A stretch of 64,000 nucleotides of DNA from Desulfosporosinus youngiae DSM 17734 (GTDB lineage Bacteria > Bacillota > Desulfitobacteriia > Desulfitobacteriales > Desulfitobacteriaceae), in contig NZ_CM001441.1 in the NCBI RefSeq assembly GCF_000244895.1, forward strand, positions 2,810,226-2,874,225, in the 5' to 3' direction. Below the pieces are notes generated by a model, which was not told the origin of the DNA, ran no database searches, and saw only the letters and a list, made by a program, of their open reading frames with translations. Below, piece after piece: positions 44,784-53,200 of the stretch (position 1 is its first letter; every line of letters starts with the position of its first letter). Both the position numbers and the translations under genes were made by a program.

Positions 44784-45332
44784 ATGTTTGATGTAAGAAA
44801 AATTCAGGAGCAAATCATTTTTGAGGCCGTCAGGAAGCAGAGCGAGGCCGGGACGGCAGCCGAAATTGTATACGGGAAAGATGGAACAGCAAAAGGTGAA
44901 ACTAATGCCGATTGGGTAAAATCCACGATGTGCCGATTGGAAGACAAATTTGACCAAGAAAGGACAAAACAGATCCGGATGAACTGCCAGTGCGGTTACG
45001 GAATGGACGAGAAGCTGGCCCTTTTGAATGAACTGAAAACCGCCGCGTCAAACATGGAAGAATTTGCTGCTTCTGACAAGGCCAAGGCTGCGGGCCTGTT
45101 TTGTGAAAACGGCCAACTATTGCTGCAGTTTTTATTTTGCCCCTGCCCCATGCTTGCTGACGTGGACAAATTAAAAACAAAAACCTGGTGCCAGTGTACG
45201 ACAGGGTACAGTAAAGTCCTTTTTGAAAAAGCCTTTGGGTGCATGGTCGATGTAGAACTATTGAAAAGCATAAAAAGCGGGGACGATATCTGCCTTATGA
45301 AAATCATCCCTCATGGCCTTATCTGGAACTAA
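44784..45332 (+). CDS. Cysteine-rich conserved hypothetical protein (DUF6144-like)
   Basis: A 182-aa protein with conserved-looking cysteines: MCRLEDKF, MNCQCGYGMDEK near residue 70, a FLFCPCPMLADVD stretch near 118, and TWCQCTTGYSK near 138. The pattern recalls proteins annotated DUF6144, but this is from memory only. The cysteine pairs could bind a metal. GGAGG at 44772-44776 is 7 nt from ATG 44784; the earlier in-frame codons at 44703 and 44778 are therefore less likely. Confidence 0.65.
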   Translation: MFDVRKIQEQIIFEAVRKQSEAGTAAEIVYGKDGTAKGETNADWVKSTMCRLEDKFDQERTKQIRMNCQCGYGMDEKLALLNELKTAASNMEEFAASDKAKAAGLFCENGQLLLQFLFCPCPMLADVDKLKTKTWCQCTTGYSKVLFEKAFGCMVDVELLKSIKSGDDICLMKIIPHGLIWN

Positions 45333-45422
45333 AGCGGCAAAAATGTGATAATGACCGGAAACGATTTTGTCAAAGGAGTATCCCCTGGCTATCAACTACT
45401 GCGCGGAAGCCGGAGCAGGAGA

Positions 45423-45470
45423 GCTTGTCTCCTCAAATTCGGATTCGAATCCGAATTTGAGGAGACAAGC
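45423..45470. repeat. Perfect 48-bp palindrome without loop
   Basis: Bases 45423-45446 are the exact reverse complement of 45447-45470; the centre is GATTC|GAATC. The flanking bases (A/A) stop the symmetry. It lies 90 bp after the Cys-rich gene, in a region without a supported gene. No T-run follows closely, so a simple terminator role is uncertain. Confidence 0.9.
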
Positions 45471-45714
45471 AGTACTTCTTTTTGGTGTCCCAAAAGGAGA
45501 CCTATATCACTTATAGTTGTAACTGTTGGCAGTAAAAGCATTTTATTTCTGTTGACTTATTGTTTGAAATTTATACAATTTATAGTGAGTAGTGTATAAA
45601 TTTCCATTTAGATTTACTGAAAGAGGCAGTAAAGTGATGCTGCCCGAAAGTTAGATTGGAAGCTATCTCTGTCAATGTGACCGGCCTTGAGAAAAGTTCC
45701 TGCGTAGAATTGAA

Positions 45715-45846
45715 ATGGCAAATTTTCCTCTTAGAGGAGAAAAGTGCCCTTGGTCGGAAGAGCTGCCGGCTTATGTCAGTGAATTTCTCGAAAAGGCCAA
45801 AGAGGAATTGGTGGAAGCCTATGAGGAAAATTTAAGAAAGCGTTAG
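45715..45846 (+). CDS. Tiny ORF, possibly a gene remnant
   Basis: A 43-codon frame starting MANFPLRGEKCPWSEELP and ending in a charged helix with EEL, EAYEEN and RKR. The composition is protein-like, but there is no ribosome binding site and no family match. The rest of 45333-45908 holds the 48-bp palindrome and nothing else supportable. It may be the tail of a lost gene. Confidence 0.3.
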   Translation: MANFPLRGEKCPWSEELPAYVSEFLEKAKEELVEAYEENLRKR

Positions 45847-45908
45847 TTGAGGTTTGGGAAGGAAACAGGCGGTTGCCGCTAAGAGTGGCGGAGGAAGAGG
45901 GTGGAAAT

Positions 45909-46655
45909 GTGAAGAAAGTGATATTCCTAAGCATTGTTCTGGCTGTTTTTTTCTTAAGTGGCTGCAATAACAGCAATAATCCAGGTAATCCGGGCAAAGA
46001 GGGGAATAAGCCGGGTGAGGATATCAGCTCAGTCATAAATTCCAAAGGGGGACAAAATTCAGCCGAATTTGTACCGGACTGGTTATATCAGTCATTGCTG
46101 GCTAAATTTGATTTGGATGCTGAAAATGAGTTGGAGCTGCCAAGAGAAGCTATCACTTTGGCCCAGGTTAATATGAAGAATTCCGCCGGACCCCAAATAG
46201 CCGCTTATGTAACCTTGGATCGTGTGGAAGGGTATTTCCTGCTCTATGAGTTCGCTGAAGGCAATTATAAGGAAGTCTATTCCTTGCACCAGCCGGTATA
46301 CGGGCTGCAGGTCTATGGCGGCTGGGGAGGAAAGCAAATGATTGCCTTTGTTTCGGGTCATGGGGGGACGGGTTATCAGGAAAACTATTTTCATCTTATC
46401 AGTTATACTAAGGACGGCTACAAAGAAATCTGGTCCGGATTAGCAGAGAAGATGGAGTTCGTCCAGCTGCCTTATCGCAGAACTGTGGGTTCTCTTAATC
46501 TGTCCATGGATAATCAGTTATTGATCTATTCGACAATGAACCATGAATACGCTAAACCGGAGGAGGATATTACCAATCCGGATAGAGTTGCCAAGTCGGT
46601 TGAGTTGTATCGTTACGATCCCCAGGCAGAACAATTTGTCGCAAGTTCCAACTGA
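45909..46655 (+). CDS. Putative lipoprotein
   Basis: A 248-aa exported protein starting at GTG 45909. The signal peptide VKKVIFLSIVLAVFF ends in the lipobox LSGC (Cys at about 19), then a glycine/asparagine-rich linker and a globular domain with repeated aromatic strands (QIAAYVTLDRVEGYFLLYE, YGLQVYGGWGGKQMIAFV). No family is recognised. The frame extends upstream to 45873, but GAGGGTGG favours the GTG. It is followed by an Rpn-nuclease remnant. Confidence 0.75.
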   Translation: MKKVIFLSIVLAVFFLSGCNNSNNPGNPGKEGNKPGEDISSVINSKGGQNSAEFVPDWLYQSLLAKFDLDAENELELPREAITLAQVNMKNSAGPQIAAYVTLDRVEGYFLLYEFAEGNYKEVYSLHQPVYGLQVYGGWGGKQMIAFVSGHGGTGYQENYFHLISYTKDGYKEIWSGLAEKMEFVQLPYRRTVGSLNLSMDNQLLIYSTMNHEYAKPEEDITNPDRVAKSVELYRYDPQAEQFVASSN

Positions 46656-46681
46656 GTGAGTGACCACCGCTTCGGTGAAGA

Positions 46682-47320
46682 ATGCTATTCCTTTTAATTC
46701 AAATATTGCCGACAGAATTTATGCCTGAAAGAACCATGTTCTACTGGTCGAAGATGTACACAGGCCAAATAAAGCCGGGAGATACCTATGCCAAGTTAAA
46801 AAAATGTATCACCATTAATATTGTCGATTTCAGATGCACCCCGCTTCAGAAGTTGCACTCCAGCTATCATTTAATTGAGGACGAAGCAGGATACAAGTTG
46901 ACCGACATATTAGAGGTACACTTTCTGGAGATCATAAAACTGGCAGATAAAGAGATTCCAAGAGGTGAGAATGATAAGGTCATTGAATGGATGGAATTTT
47001 TGGATGCCAAATCAAAAGGAGTGATAGAGATGTTGGCTGAAAAGAATAAAGACATTAAAAAAGCTTATGACATTTTGCAGATCATCAGTAAAGATGAAAA
47101 GGCAAGAATGCTGTACGAGGCCAGAGAAACCGAGCTGCATGACCAGCTGACGAGGATAGAGTCAGCGAAGAATAAAGGCAAGGCAGAAGGAAAAGCGGAA
47201 GGCAAAGCAGAGGGAAAGGTGGAAGTTGCGAAGAAGCTTCTGGATCTGGGTATGGAGGTCTCAATGATAGCTCAAGCAACAGGTATGAAGGAAGAAGAAG
47301 TTAAGCGCCTAAAAGATTAA
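46682..47320 (+). pseudogene. 5'-truncated Rpn/PD-(D/E)XK family nuclease (transposase-like)
   Basis: The 212-aa frame has the middle and end of Rpn proteins: PERTMFYWSKMYTGQIKPGD, LKKCITINIVDF, KLTDILEVHFLEIIKL, then an Ala/Glu/Lys-rich helix with GKAEGKAEGKAEGK repeats and a C-terminal LDLGMEVSMIAQATGMKEEEV. Full-length members are about 280-320 aa and start with a D-x-x-F-K segment and the catalytic D-ExK region; these about 100 residues are missing upstream, so the protein is probably inactive. Rpn proteins are recombination-promoting nucleases that spread as multicopy families. Confidence 0.7.
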
Positions 47321-47370
47321 CCCCCTTGACGCCATCCATTTTGCGGATATAATAGTAATTATTAAGAATA

Positions 47371-47535
47371 GATTGTCTTAGGTGCCCTGCTAAAGGGAGA
47401 ATAGGGAACCGGGTGCAAGTCCCGGACGGGCCCGCCACTGTAAAGGTAAGCCGATGTCAACAACCACTCCGGTTTTGGGGGAAGGGACATAAGGGCGATG
47501 AACCTGAGTCAGGAGACCTGCCTGAGATAAGAGAG
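47371..47535 (+). promoter_or_regulatory. Cobalamin riboswitch
   Basis: The B12-box core is clear: GGTGCCCTG at the 5' end, GGGAAcCGGGTGCAAGTCCCGGACGGGCCCGCCACTGTAA (partly quoted; about 47405-47443), then GATGAACCTGAGTCAGGAGACCTGCCTG at the 3' end. Such elements bind adenosylcobalamin-type corrinoids. It is followed by a terminator and then the dehydrogenase operon, so high cobalamin should switch the operon off. Confidence 0.93.
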
Positions 47536-47571
47536 GCCTTTAACGAGAAAAAGGTTCTGTGAGGATGATGG

Positions 47572-47606
47572 AAAATCCACGCTATGAGTAGTGTGGATTT
47601 TTTTGT
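47572..47606 (+). terminator. Riboswitch-controlled terminator
   Basis: AAAATCCACGCTA pairs with TAGTGTGGATTTT (one G-U, 13 bp, 4-nt loop) followed by a run of T. It lies between the cobalamin riboswitch and the dehydrogenase start at 47628. Confidence 0.9.
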
Positions 47607-47627
47607 TTTTAAAAAAGGAGGATCAAA

Positions 47628-48662
47628 ATGAGAGCGGCTGTACTGGAAGCTATTGAAACGTTGACCCTGACAGAGGTGGATACTCCTCAATGCGGAGAGG
47701 GGGAAGTCCTCATCCGGACCCAGGCCTGCGGAATCTGCCGCACGGATCTGAAATGCTTAACTCAGGGGCAAAAAGATTTAAAGGTCCCGCGGATTCTGGG
47801 ACACGAAATTGCCGGGATTGTGGCTGCCAAGGGTCCGGGTGTCAGTCAGGTCTCCCTGGGGGACAGGGTTCAGGTAGCTCCCGGAATACCCTGCGGTACC
47901 TGCAGTTATTGTTTGAGAGGTCAGGATAATCTCTGCGATTCGATGAAGATTATTGGCTTTCATCTGAATGGCGGCTTCGCCGAGTATTTATTAGTTCCGG
48001 CCAGGGGGGTTAAAAACGGCGTACTGCAAAGGATACCCGATCATGTTTCCTTTGCAGAAGCTGCCCTCACTGAGCCTTTGGCCTGTTCAGTTAACATGCA
48101 AAGCTCTTTAAATGTCTCAGATGAGGACTCGCTGCTTATTATCGGGGCAGGGCCTTTGGGGATTTTAAATGCTAAATTAGCCCGAGCCAATGGTGTCAGG
48201 AAAATTATAGTAGCCGAGATTAACGAAAGGAGAATCAAGCAGGCGGAGAAATTGCCTATTGACTGTGTGATCAACGTCAAAGAAAAGGATTTAGTTAAAG
48301 AAATCATGGCGCTGACCAAGGGGGCGGGAGTGGATGCGGCAATTCCCTGTTGTCCGGGTCTGGAAGCTTTTAGTCAGGGCCTGAATGCTTTAGCCAAAAG
48401 AGGACGCCTGGGCTTTTTCAGTGGTTTAATAGGCAATACAGTCCCAGGCTTTGACTTGAATACTATCCACTACAAAGAGCTGTTGGTTTTGGGAGCTTAT
48501 GGCTGCTCTTTGTCTCATAACAGAAAAGCCCTGGCGCTGATTGCGGAAGATAAGGTCAGGGTGAAAACTATGATCAGCCGCAAACTTCCTTTAGATGAAG
48601 TGGGAAGTGGTTTGGAAATGGTGCGCAGGATGTCTGAAACATCCATCATTGTTGAGTTTTAA
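47628..48662 (+). CDS. Zinc-dependent alcohol dehydrogenase (threonine/sorbitol dehydrogenase type)
   Basis: A 344-aa medium-chain dehydrogenase. Catalytic zinc ligands appear in CGICRTDLK (Cys about 36) and GHEIAG (His/Glu about 62); the structural-zinc lobe is CGTCSYCLRGQDNLC (about 91-105); the NAD(P) loop is IIGAGPLGILNAKLA (about 169). It oxidises a secondary alcohol or sugar alcohol, or reduces the matching ketone. It is the first gene after a cobalamin riboswitch, which is unusual for this family, and is followed after 13 nt by the TrpD-like gene. AAGGAGG precedes the ATG. Confidence 0.88.
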   Translation: MRAAVLEAIETLTLTEVDTPQCGEGEVLIRTQACGICRTDLKCLTQGQKDLKVPRILGHEIAGIVAAKGPGVSQVSLGDRVQVAPGIPCGTCSYCLRGQDNLCDSMKIIGFHLNGGFAEYLLVPARGVKNGVLQRIPDHVSFAEAALTEPLACSVNMQSSLNVSDEDSLLIIGAGPLGILNAKLARANGVRKIIVAEINERRIKQAEKLPIDCVINVKEKDLVKEIMALTKGAGVDAAIPCCPGLEAFSQGLNALAKRGRLGFFSGLIGNTVPGFDLNTIHYKELLVLGAYGCSLSHNRKALALIAEDKVRVKTMISRKLPLDEVGSGLEMVRRMSETSIIVEF

Positions 48663-48675
48663 GGAGGAAATGCTT

Positions 48676-49794
48676 ATGTGTGCAGAAAAAGCTAAAGAAT
48701 TCGGGTCCGTCATAACCAGGCTCATTCAGTCCCAAAACATCACCAGGAAGGAAGCCAAAGCCGTGTTTTCAGAAATCCTCCGCAATGAGCCCTCGCCTAT
48801 GAATCAAGGCGCCTTTCTGGCTGCTCTGGCGGCCAAAGGTGAAACGGCTGAGGAGATTGCGGGAAGCTGGGAGGCTATCTATGAACTGGATACAGTCAAG
48901 GTGAATCCTGAAACAGAGCTGCCTTTAGTGGACAATTCCGGTACCGGAATGGACTCATTTAAAACCTTTAATATCAGCACGGCTGCTTCAATTATTGCCG
49001 CAGCCAATGGAATCAGAATGGCAAAACACGGCTCCAGGGCTATTACCTCCTATTGCGGCACGATTGACATTCTGGAAGAACTGGGTGTGGATGTGGAATG
49101 CCATCCGGAAATAGTCAAAAAAAGCATTGAAAAAGCAGGAATTGGTATTTTTAATGGCATGAGTCCCCAGGTTCATCCCCAGGCTTTAGGCAGAATTCTG
49201 GCGCAAATTTCTTTCGGCACGGTCCTTAACATCGCTGCCTCTCTGGCCAACCCGGCCCTGCCCCAATACGGGGTGCGCGGGGTGTATGCCAAAGAAATGC
49301 TGGAACCCGTGGCCCGGGTCATGAAGGAGATTGGCTACAAAAAGGCCCTGGTAGTTCATGGAGTGACTGAAGACGGTACCTTAGGCATGGATGAAGCCTC
49401 CAATTTGGGAGAAACTTTTATTGCCGAATTAAAAGAAGACGGAAGTATCCTCAAGTACTCCTTTACTCCCGAAGACCTGGGAATCAAGAGAGGTAGGAAA
49501 GAAGAGATTGCTTCCCTCAATAACCTGAAAGAAGAAACTATCCGCATGCTGGCCTTGTTAAATGGAAAGGATTGGGGAGCCCGTTCCGATATTGTTTGTT
49601 TAAATGCGGCCCTGATAGTTTATCTTATGAACCAAGTCAGCACTATCCGGGAAGGGTTTGAGAAGGCTCAAGAAATTATTGCCGCTGGTAAGGCTATGGA
49701 AAAATTACGGGATTGGGTAGCGGCGCAAAATCACAATCCTGAAAAGGGATTAGCCCGATTGGAAAAACTGACCAGGAAGGCTTTGGCCGGTTAA
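48676..49794 (+). CDS. TrpD-like phosphoribosyltransferase (glycosyltransferase family III)
   Basis: A 372-aa protein of the anthranilate phosphoribosyltransferase / nucleoside phosphorylase fold. After the N-terminal helical domain (ITRLIQSQNITRKEAKAVF) come the PRPP-loop equivalent DNSGTGMDSFKTFNISTAAS (about 96-115), MAKHGSRAITSYCGTIDILEELG and the C-terminal ALVVHGVTEDGTLGMDEASNLGE. No trp genes are near. Being under a cobalamin riboswitch, it may phosphoribosylate a cobamide lower ligand or related base; this is inference. ATG 48670 is too close to GGAGG, so 48676 is chosen. Confidence 0.82.
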   Translation: MCAEKAKEFGSVITRLIQSQNITRKEAKAVFSEILRNEPSPMNQGAFLAALAAKGETAEEIAGSWEAIYELDTVKVNPETELPLVDNSGTGMDSFKTFNISTAASIIAAANGIRMAKHGSRAITSYCGTIDILEELGVDVECHPEIVKKSIEKAGIGIFNGMSPQVHPQALGRILAQISFGTVLNIAASLANPALPQYGVRGVYAKEMLEPVARVMKEIGYKKALVVHGVTEDGTLGMDEASNLGETFIAELKEDGSILKYSFTPEDLGIKRGRKEEIASLNNLKEETIRMLALLNGKDWGARSDIVCLNAALIVYLMNQVSTIREGFEKAQEIIAAGKAMEKLRDWVAAQNHNPEKGLARLEKLTRKALAG

Positions 49795-49844
49795 GTTATT
49801 TAAATCTTTGCACAGGTAAATCGGAGAAGAGAGGATGAGCCGCT

Positions 49845-50051
49845 GTGAAACTATATGCCTTAAAATGCCGGGGTCAATATCTAAAGGTCAGCGACAGGGA
49901 GGGTTATCAATGGGTAGACCTGGATAAAGCCAGTGTCTTCCCGCCGGAGAAATTCCCGGTCATCGAGGAATACCTTGAAGAAGTGAAAAAGAGGGGGCTG
50001 AGGGACGTGCGGATCGTAGAGCTGATAGTTACGGAAAGTGCAGTGGAATGA
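49845..50051 (+). CDS. 68-aa protein of the B12-regulated operon
   Basis: A small protein starting at GTG 49845 with GAGGA nine bases upstream, not recognised. It reads KLYALKCRGQYLKVSDREG, YQWVDLDKASVFPPEKF, then a charged helix EEYLEEVKKRGLRDVRIV. It is 50 nt after the TrpD-like gene and before the terminator at 50056, so it is likely the third gene of the cobalamin-regulated operon. Confidence 0.6.
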   Translation: MKLYALKCRGQYLKVSDREGYQWVDLDKASVFPPEKFPVIEEYLEEVKKRGLRDVRIVELIVTESAVE

Positions 50052-50055
50052 GGAA

Positions 50056-50099
50056 AAAATCTCCGGTTCCTTTGGCAAAACAAGGGAACCGGAGATTTT
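50056..50099 (+). terminator. Terminator of the B12-regulated operon
   Basis: AAAATCTCCGGTTCC (50056-50070) pairs perfectly with GGAACCGGAGATTTT (50085-50099), with a T-rich tail. Confidence 0.9.
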
Positions 50100-50296
50100 A
50101 AAATTTCAGAGTGGGGAACACTTGGATTTTCTTAAATTGAAAATTAGAGTTAATGTCGCATTCTTACAAAATTCCTTATCTACAATGTCTCACAATCTAA
50201 GATATGTAGCACTTGTGGGCAATCTATTGATTTTTGCCAAGAGCAAATATACAATAAGTCCAAAAGTTAGATAAATCTAACCAGAGGAGGAGATCA

Positions 50297-53200
50297 ATGG
50301 AAATGAAAAGAAAAAGTGTAATCCGAATGAGACGATCCTTAGCATTCATCCTGACTTTCATTATGGCTTTTTACATGAGCTTTGCTTGTGAAATGAATGC
50401 TTTGGCCAGGGATTACGGCGACAAAAATCTTCAGGGATCGGAGCAGGCATTGACAGTTGTCTTTGCTCCTCACGGCGGAGTATTTAAGGATGATGGGAGA
50501 ACAGAACCAAGGGAGACTATTTTTTTTACGGATAGTATTGATAATGATAATCAATACTATAAGATAATTGCCGATACAGATATTCCTGAACTGGAAGAAC
50601 GCTCCGGTTATGTTTTGGAAGGCTGGTACCTGAAGGGAAAGAAGCTGGCAGAGGGCGACCGTATTTTTAATGATGTCACCTTTGACGCCCGGTGGAGTGA
50701 GCCGGACAGTGCTGTAAACCCTGGCCCTGACCCGGAGGCTGCTGCCGATGCGGACATCAATCCCGGCACTGACAGCGGTGTCGAGGCGGGACTTGACGCT
50801 GACAGTGATCCAGACGCCGACGGGGATACGGACACAGATGCCGGTATAGATGAGGGTACAGACCCGGGCCTTGACACCGGCGGCGATATTGATTCGGGAA
50901 CGGAGAACGGTTCCGGAGAAACGGGACTTGAGGAGAATTCAGAGAATAGTGAGGCAGTACTGCAGGGTGAGGAGATTAGCGTTGCTTTTAATCCTCAGGG
51001 CGGAATATTTAAGGATGACGAGACAAAGGAAATTAGGGGGTTTATTTTTTTTGCCAACAACACTGATAATGATAATCAATATTATAAATTAGCTGACGGT
51101 GAGGACATACCGTTGTTGGCGGAAAGACCGGGCTATAGTTTTGAAGGATGGTATTGCCAGGGAACAAAGCTGGAAGCTGGCAGCCGGATTTTTGACGGCG
51201 CTGCTTTTGAGGCCCGATGGAGTGAGGCCGTTACGGTCAATCTCTTGGCAGCAGACTCGGAATTCAAAGAGTTCGGTGAGAAAGAATTCACGGTGGAAGG
51301 GGAAGAAGTCACCCTCTTCTTTGATCCCAAAGGCGGGGCCTTTGCGGATGACGGCGCTGCGGAAACCAGGGAACTTGCCCTTCCTGCCGACGAGCTGGAT
51401 GGGGATCATTACTACTACAGCATCATTTCTGCCGAAGATATTCCCGAGCTGGCGGACCGGCCCGGTTATACCTTTGCAGGCTGGTACTTTGAGGGGGAAA
51501 AGCTGGCAGCCGGCGACCACCTTTACGGGGAACTCATCCAGTTTGACGCCAAGTGGAAGGGAACTAATACCGCCACAGTTAATGAAAATGTCAAGGGATT
51601 GTTTGGCGGAACCCTGCCCTTGATTAAGTTTGGCGGAGCCGGGCAAATGGCCCAGTTATCCGTTCAAGCCCTGGCAGAGCCCAAAAGCGCCGAAACCCTG
51701 GCTGCGGTTGCTGCTGCTTTAAGCATTGCCGAGCCGGATGTGAACTCGGCGGTTCAACTGGACATCGACCTGGTTTCAGGGACAGTGGGTCCTTACGGGG
51801 TTGTGATCACCATGCCGGTTCCCCAGGCCCTGGCGGGTGCGGACCGGATTGCGGCCATTCATTACGGTTCAACCACAGAAGCGGTTCGCTGCGAGATTTC
51901 CGAGGATGGGGACAGCCTGAGCTTCACCCTGGAATCCTTCAGCCCGGTGGTCCTGATGGCAGGGGGAGCGCCGGACTATGCCACGGTTTACATTGAAAAT
52001 GTCAGAGGCGGGGTTCTGGCGGTGTTCAATTCCAAGGATGTCAAATTGCTGCCGGTAGGAGAAAATGTGCAGGTAGCTATTGGCGATACCCTGTATATGC
52101 TGGCCTATCCCATGGAGGACGGCAAGGGAACCATTGCCTCCGTCGGTACACGGGCGGAGACCACCGGCGGCCGGCCTATTCCTCTCGTCGGTCCTTACGG
52201 GGGTACCTATACCCTGACCGTCACTCAGGATACCATTCTCACTACTACCTTTGAACGAAGGGCCGACGATTCCCTATCCGTCCAACCCGCTGAGGAAGGT
52301 TTTCCGGTAGGGGCAGGTGAGACGGGAAGGTCCATCAGCACCACTCTCAAGGCCTATCGGAACGGAGACGTTCTGAGCGGGGCAACCTTTGCCAAATCCG
52401 GTGAAAAAAGCGGCTTTGAGTTTACGCTGACAGAGGACGGCCTGCTGACCAGCGCCGGTGAAGTGGAGCTGGGCCGCTATACGGTTTATGTAGATGTCAC
52501 TTACGATGGGGAGACCTATGCAGAGCTCCCGGTCACGATTAACTCCGGCTCCGCTGTAACCATTGAGCAATACCTGGCCAATAATGTGCGCAGCGACCTG
52601 CTCAATATGTGCTTCGATAAATCCCTGGCCTATGCCCAGGGCACTGGGATGGAAACGGTTTTAAACAACGGCTATGCGGCGTTTCCCATGTATAATTACG
52701 ATAACTTTGCCGGCGTCTATACAGCCGACGGGAAAAAGGTTGCCGCCACTGATAACGCGGTGCCCCAGGCTGAGAACCACTACTTTATGAGACATGCCAA
52801 TAATGAAGGAGAGCTGTACAGTCTGACTGTCCGATCTCTGCCCAGCGGCAGCTCGGGAGCCAAAGAGTTTGGCGAAAAGGAATTCACGGTGACGGATGAG
52901 GTAGTAACCCTCTTCTTTGATCCTAAAGGCGGAGCCTTTGAGAATAACGGCACAACTGAAACCAGAGAGGTTGTCCTTCCTGCCCGAGAACTGGATGACG
53001 ATGGATATTATTACAGCATCATCTCTGCCGGGAATATTCCCGTACTGGCGGACCGCCCCGGCTATACCTTTGAAGGCTGGTACTTTGACGGTGAAAAGCT
53101 GGAAGCCGGCGACCACATTTACGGGGAGCTGATCCAGTTTGACGCCAAATGGAGAGGGACCAATACAGCCACTGTTGATGAAACTGTCAAAGGATTCTTT

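Noticed and set aside
45345-45599. 84-aa ORF running through the 48-bp palindrome
   Set aside because: No ribosome binding site or family match, and the central residues simply encode the palindrome.
51089-51646. Long antisense and frame-shifted ORFs within the surface-protein gene (also at 52661-53251 and 54818-55252)
   Set aside because: They are shadows of the GC-rich, repeat-containing 1892-aa gene; both repeat copies produce the same shadow.
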